Shown here: one piece after another, positions 60,685-64,000 of the stretch
Position numbering within the stretch: the first letter of the stretch is position 1
Layout of the letters: each line of letters opens with the position of its first letter
Source of the DNA: Actinopolymorpha pittospori
GTDB taxonomy: Bacteria; Actinomycetota; Actinomycetes; Propionibacteriales; Actinopolymorphaceae
NCBI RefSeq assembly: GCF_014873875.1
Contig: NZ_JADBEM010000001.1
Span: 4,960,001-5,024,000 of the forward strand
Reading direction: 5' to 3'
Length of the DNA stretch: 64,000 nt
Translations under genes and position numbers: made by a program
The notes under the pieces: generated by a model
The model's database searches: none
What the model saw: only the letters and a program-made list of their open reading frames with translations
What the model was told of the DNA's origin: nothing

Positions 60685-61263
60685 GTGGAGGTGGGTGAGG
60701 GGTCGGCGATCCGATGGGTGGTGCTGATCGTGCGGCTGCCTGCGCAGCCGTCGCGGCATCGGGTGGCGGTGTGGCGGGAGCTGCGCAAGGTTGGTGCGCT
60801 ATCGCTGGGGCAGGGTGTGTGGGCGGTGCCGGACGTGCCTGTCTTTGCCGACGGGGTGCAGCGGGCTCTGGAGCTGGTCGAGCGTGCCCAGGGGGAGAGT
60901 GTGGTGCTGCGTGCCGCTGGTCGGGGTCCGCAGGATGCGGCCCGGTTCGAGGCGATGTACACCGCGGCCCGTGAGGAGGATTGGGCGGAGTTCACCGCCG
61001 ACTGCGGCAAGTACACGGGGGAACTGGACAAGGAGATCGGCAAGGCGAAGTTCACTCTGGCGGAGCTGGAAGAGGAGGAGCAGTCGCTGGAGCGGCTGCG
61101 CCGCTGGCACCGTGATCTGAAGGCCCGGGACGTGTTCGGCGCCCCGAGTAGTGGAGAGGCCGAGCGGGAGCTCGCCGAGTGTGTACGGAGGTTCGAGGAC
61201 TACAGCGACCGGGTCTTCGCCCACATGCACGCCTTCGCCCGTAGCGAGGGCCGGGCGTTGTGA
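60685..61263 (+). CDS. ChrB-like regulator (ChrB N-terminal domain)
   Basis: 192 residues from GTG 60685 (second GTG at 60691 possible). RWVVLIVRLPAQPSRHRVAV and WRELRKVGALSLGQGVWAVP match the ChrB N-terminal winged-helix-like domain ('W.lL...lP.....r...wR.l...Ga..l..gvy.LP'). A long charged coiled-coil region follows (LDKEIGKAKFTLAELEEEEQ SLERLRR split as two stretches). ChrB proteins sense chromate or regulate linked transporters. The next gene is an MFS permease that overlaps the stop, not a CHR chromate transporter, so the ligand may differ. A palindrome sits over the promoter. Confidence 0.75.
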   Translation: MEVGEGSAIRWVVLIVRLPAQPSRHRVAVWRELRKVGALSLGQGVWAVPDVPVFADGVQRALELVERAQGESVVLRAAGRGPQDAARFEAMYTAAREEDWAEFTADCGKYTGELDKEIGKAKFTLAELEEEEQSLERLRRWHRDLKARDVFGAPSSGEAERELAECVRRFEDYSDRVFAHMHAFARSEGRAL

Positions 61264-62469
61264 GCGGGCAGACGGCCGCCAAGAACGCCAGGCTATCGCG
61301 GGGGTCGGGCGTCGGATGTGGCCGCTATACGCGGCCGGGTTCACCACCGCCTTCGGCGCGCACGGCATCGCGGCCAACCTCGGTGCCGGCGATGCGGATC
61401 TGGTCCGGTCGATTCTCTATCTGGGCGTGCTGCTGGCGCTGTACGACGGCGCCGAGGTAGTCCTGAAGCCGGTGTTCGGCGCCCTCGCGGACCGCGTTGG
61501 CGCCCGCCCGGTCCTGGTGGGCGGGCTGGTCGCCTTCGCCGCGGCCTCCGCCGTGTTCGTCGCCGTGCAGGACACTGGTTGGCTATGGGCCGCGCGGTTG
61601 GGGCAGGGGCTGCCGCCTCCGCGTTCTCCCCGGCCGCCTCCGCGCTGGTGGCCCGTTTGAATCCGCAGGCCAAACACGGCCGCGCGTTCGGCTCCTACGG
61701 CTTCTACAAGAGCATCGGTTACACCGCAGGCCCCCTGCTCGGCGGTGCCCTGGTCTGGGTGGGCGGGCTGACGCTGCTGTTCGCCGTCTTGATGCTGCTG
61801 GCTGCCGTCGTCGCGGTGTGGGCCGGGCTCGCGGTGCCCGCCGTGCCGCCCCTGCCGAAGGACCGCCAGACCCTCATGGGTCTTGCCCGTCGCCTGGCCG
61901 ACGGGAGCTTCCTGCGTCCAGTCGCTGCGTTGGCCGCTGCCACCGCCGCCCTGTCCGTTGGTGTGGGATTCCTGCCCCTGTCCGGCCTGGCCGACGGTCT
62001 GCCGCCGGTGGCCACCGGCGCCGCCGTCTCCGTCCTGGCGGCGTGCGCGGCTCTCGTCCAGCCGTGGGCGGGGCGCGAGCTGGACAAGGGGCGGCTGACC
62101 ACTCCCACTGGTCTGGCCATCGGACTCGGCCTGGCCGCATGCGGGCTGGCTGCCGCCCTGCTACCCGGCGTGACAGGACTCCTGATGGCCGCAGTCCTGA
62201 TTGGCGCGGGCACCGGCCTGATCACCCCGCTCGGCTTCGCCGCACTTGCCGCCACAACCCCCAAAGAGCGGATGGGTCAGACCATGGGCGCGGCCGAACT
62301 CGTCCGCGAACTCGGTGATGCCGGAGGCCCGCTTCTGGTCGCCTCCGTTGCCTCCGCCGCCACCCTCAGCTGGGGATATACCGCGCTCGCCCTCCTGACC
62401 GCGTTACTCCCGCTTGTCCTGGCGACCCGCCGCACATGCCGCTACCGCCTTGACCAGGACCAAGACTGA
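61260..62469 (+). pseudogene. MFS transporter, frameshifted
   Basis: Membrane helices from MWPLYAAGFTTAFGAHGIAA onward are typical of MFS permeases: LALYDGAEVVLKPVFGALAD with the motif-A-like GxLaDRvGaRp (ALADRVGARPVLVGG), then VAVQDTGWLWAARLGQG. The expected AAASAFSPAASALVARL continues in the next frame (to 62469); the break is a run of four G at about 61606-61609 where five would keep the frame. The N-terminal start (GTG 61260 or ATG 61316) may hold a second shift. If it is a sequencing error the gene is a normal 12-helix exporter, cotranscribed with the ChrB-like regulator (GTGA overlap). Confidence 0.75.
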
Positions 62470-63031
62470 CCGCCCTGTCCGCCCCTACGCAGCCAGGCAC
62501 CGTGAGTGACGCCCCGGCCCAATACCCGTCTTCACTCCTCGCCGCTGCCGTCATCCCCGTCGTACTCGACCGGATCCGATCGAATACGCCCCTCGGGCCG
62601 ACAATCCGGTTCACGGCCTCCGCTCCTCGGTGCGTGGCTGGCCGTGATCACAACCTGGATATCTTCACGCGCTCCCGATTGATCCCGTGCGCTTTTGATT
62701 CGCCACGGGTCCTCTGCGGTATTCGCGCCAGGTCAACCATGCGATGGCCGCGTCGAAGATGGTCAGTGCGGCGAGTCCGACCGTGGGAGCCAACACCATG
62801 CGGTAGAGCTGGTAGACGATGAACGCGATGAGGAGCTCTGCGTCATCTACATCGCGATCGCGATCGGCGCCCTGGTCCACAACCGTCGACACATCCTGCC
62901 CACCCTCGCCGCACCGTTCCGCCGGCACCTCACACCCGCGGCAGAGCCCGAACGCCAGCCCGCCCCGTTGCCGTGACGAACGTCAGGGCATGCCACATAT
63001 CGCAACCCCACTAGGAAATGGAGCATCTAAA
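62470..63031. other. Junction of two 5'-truncated genes
   Basis: Minus strand 62845-62665 reads ELLIAFIVYQLYRMVLAPTV, GLAALTIFDAAIAWLTWREY then RR and a short tail, the C-terminus of a DUF2127-like membrane protein. Plus strand 62837-62976 reads ELCVIYIAIAIGALVHNRRH followed by ILPTLAAPFRRHLTPAAEPE, the C-terminal end of another membrane protein. Both lack their N-termini and meet head-to-head near 62840. Confidence 0.5.
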
Positions 63032-63915
63032 GGTTGTCCCGTAATTGATCTTTGGGGGCGTTGAGCCTGTCTGGGTTGGTGGTTCAGTCGGTGGTGAGGG
63101 TGAGGTTGCGCATGAGGGCGATGCCTGAGGTGGCGTAGTAGACGCCTTGGCGTTTGCGTCGGCAGTTGCGCAGGATGTTGTAGTTCTTCATGCCGGCCAG
63201 AGCGTGTTCGGCTCGGGCGCGGATGCGGCGGTGGCGGGTGTTGATCTGCTCCTTCCATGCCGGCAACGCGCCGCCAGCTGGTTTACGGAACGGTGTGATC
63301 ACCCTGGTGCCTTGGTAGCCACCATCGCCCATCACCGCCATCTGCGCGCAGGCGGCATCAGTGCCGGACTCGGCGAACGCTTTACAGTCGTTGCGGTTGC
63401 CCGGCACCGGCTTGCCCACTGTGACCGCCAGGCGGGTGTCGGCGTCGATGACGACCTGCAGGTTGGTGGAGTACCGGTAGTTCTTCGACGACGCCGCGAT
63501 GCTGCGGTCATGGGTGGGAACCAGGGTGCCGTCCACGATCAGCACCTGCTCCGGGCCGCGACGGCGCCGCAGGGGCGAGAGCACCAGATACGGAGCGAGA
63601 TGGTCGACGACCCGCCCTGCCGCGGACTTGGAGATCCCGAACAGCAACGCCACCTGCCGCAACGTCAGGTTCGTGCGGTAGTACACCGCGACCAGCAACA
63701 CCCGGTCCTCAAGCGGCAGCCCCCACCGGCGACCCGCACCCGTCTGCTCGGCGCCACGAGCCCGCACGATGCCCACCAGCTTGCGGAACTGCCGCACCGA
63801 CAACCCCGTAAACGGTGGAATCCAGCCTTCCGAGGCGGCACTGATCACCTGCACCACGACATGATCAACCTCGATGGCCGGCCACACGACCCGACACGCC
63901 GATTACGGGACAACC
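63032..63915 (-). mobile_element. IS5-family insertion sequence
   Basis: Termini GGTTGTCCCGTAAT (63032) and ATTACGGGACAACC (to 63915) are perfect 14-bp inverted repeats, and similarity extends outward as CTAAA/TTTAG. 884 bp, one transposase. The right end abuts the IS1380 copy at 63921 with only TTTAG between. Confidence 0.9.
63084..63887 (-). CDS. IS5-family transposase
   Basis: 267 residues from GTG 63887. N-terminal helix-turn-helix: EDRVLLVAVYYRTNLTLRQV followed by ALLFGISKSAAGRVVDHL. DDE core: VLIVDGTLVPTHDRSIAASS with the first Asp, MAVMGDGGYQGTRVITPFRK with the second (D-G-x-Y), and INTRHRRIRARAEHALAGMK with the H-x-x-x-R-x-x-x-E signature. All residues are present and the frame is intact, so the element may be active. 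Size and motifs fit the small IS427/IS1031-type branch. Confidence 0.92.
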   Translation of the reverse strand: MWPAIEVDHVVVQVISAASEGWIPPFTGLSVRQFRKLVGIVRARGAEQTGAGRRWGLPLEDRVLLVAVYYRTNLTLRQVALLFGISKSAAGRVVDHLAPYLVLSPLRRRRGPEQVLIVDGTLVPTHDRSIAASSKNYRYSTNLQVVIDADTRLAVTVGKPVPGNRNDCKAFAESGTDAACAQMAVMGDGGYQGTRVITPFRKPAGGALPAWKEQINTRHRRIRARAEHALAGMKNYNILRNCRRKRQGVYYATSGIALMRNLTLTTD

Positions 63916-63920
63916 TTTAG

Positions 63921-64000
63921 CCTCGGCTATTCACGTGGGTCGGCGGCACGGGGTCTAAATGCGGCGGAGTGCCTTGCCTGTAAGGAAGAATCGGTGTTTG
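63921..64000 (+). mobile_element. IS1380-family element, copy 2 (cut by window edge)
   Basis: The last 80 bases are identical to 11041-11120, the left end of IS1380 copy 1, starting at CCTCGGCTATTCACG. The flank here is TTAG instead of CTAG, consistent with a YTAG target. The transposase start lies beyond the window. Confidence 0.95.

Overview
The window is high-GC DNA with actinobacterial codon use (GTG/TTG starts, strong third-position G/C, ATGA-type overlaps). A DUF3152 zincin-like protein, an F420-dependent NADP reductase-like protein, a chromosomal tRNA-Lys(CTT), a GH5-LysM glycosidase and LCP proteins all point to an actinomycete chromosome. I cannot place the genus from sequence alone. 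Layout: (1) 1-3.4 kb is ordinary chromosome: a DUF3152 fragment, tRNA-Lys, a phytoene-desaturase-like oxidoreductase and an F420/NADP reductase. (2) 3.4-5.8 kb is the eroded end of an integrative conjugative element of the actinobacterial FtsK type. A 28-nt tRNA 3' end with its original terminator marks the att site, followed by a HicB/GIY-YIG pair, a truncated FtsK/TraB translocase and a truncated metal-dependent hydrolase. (3) 5.8-21.8 kb is an archipelago of single accessory genes: two GNAT acetyltransferases, a ribbon-helix-helix/VOC pair, AAC(3) aminoglycoside acetyltransferase next to an APH remnant, P-loop kinases, a DinB-phosphoesterase-DinB operon and a ParB-like protein. Several are broken, and imperfect direct repeats separate them. 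An iteron-like array (6.76-6.93 kb) lies here. (4) 11.04-15.41 kb holds three complete IS elements of different families (IS1380, IS701, IS481) end to end, joined by the same tetranucleotide CTAG. A second IS701 copy in opposite orientation lies at 23.98-25.44 kb. (5) 26.4-43.4 kb is an intact envelope-related block: GT2-GtrA fusion, GT39-type membrane glycosyltransferase, histidine kinase/response regulator, a three-gene overlapping operon of unknown function, a DUF5666-like lipoprotein, GH5-LysM, aquaporin, secreted phosphoesterase, DedA, LCP ligase and a monofunctional transglycosylase. (6) 43.7-48.3 kb is a three-layer nest: an IS256-family element split by an IS30-family element, whose transposase gene is interrupted in frame by a group II intron carrying an RT/maturase/HNH protein. 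Exact removal of the intron restores the IS30 reading frame. (7) 48.5-57.8 kb: catalase, YdcZ-type permease, a broken hydroxyisobutyrate-type dehydrogenase, UppP/DedA, and a BlaI/M56-peptidase pair with a visible operator. A second site of identical spacing lies upstream of the transglycosylase, suggesting one cell-wall-stress regulon. (8) 57.8-64 kb is again decayed and mobile: methyltransferase and MerR remnants, IS630 (frameshifted), ChrB-like regulator with a frameshifted MFS exporter, IS5, and at the very edge the first 80 bp of a second IS1380 copy. Single-base frameshifts are frequent in the accessory parts and absent from the 26.4-43.4 kb block, so real decay is more likely than uniform sequencing error, although many lesions sit in G or C runs and should be checked on reads.
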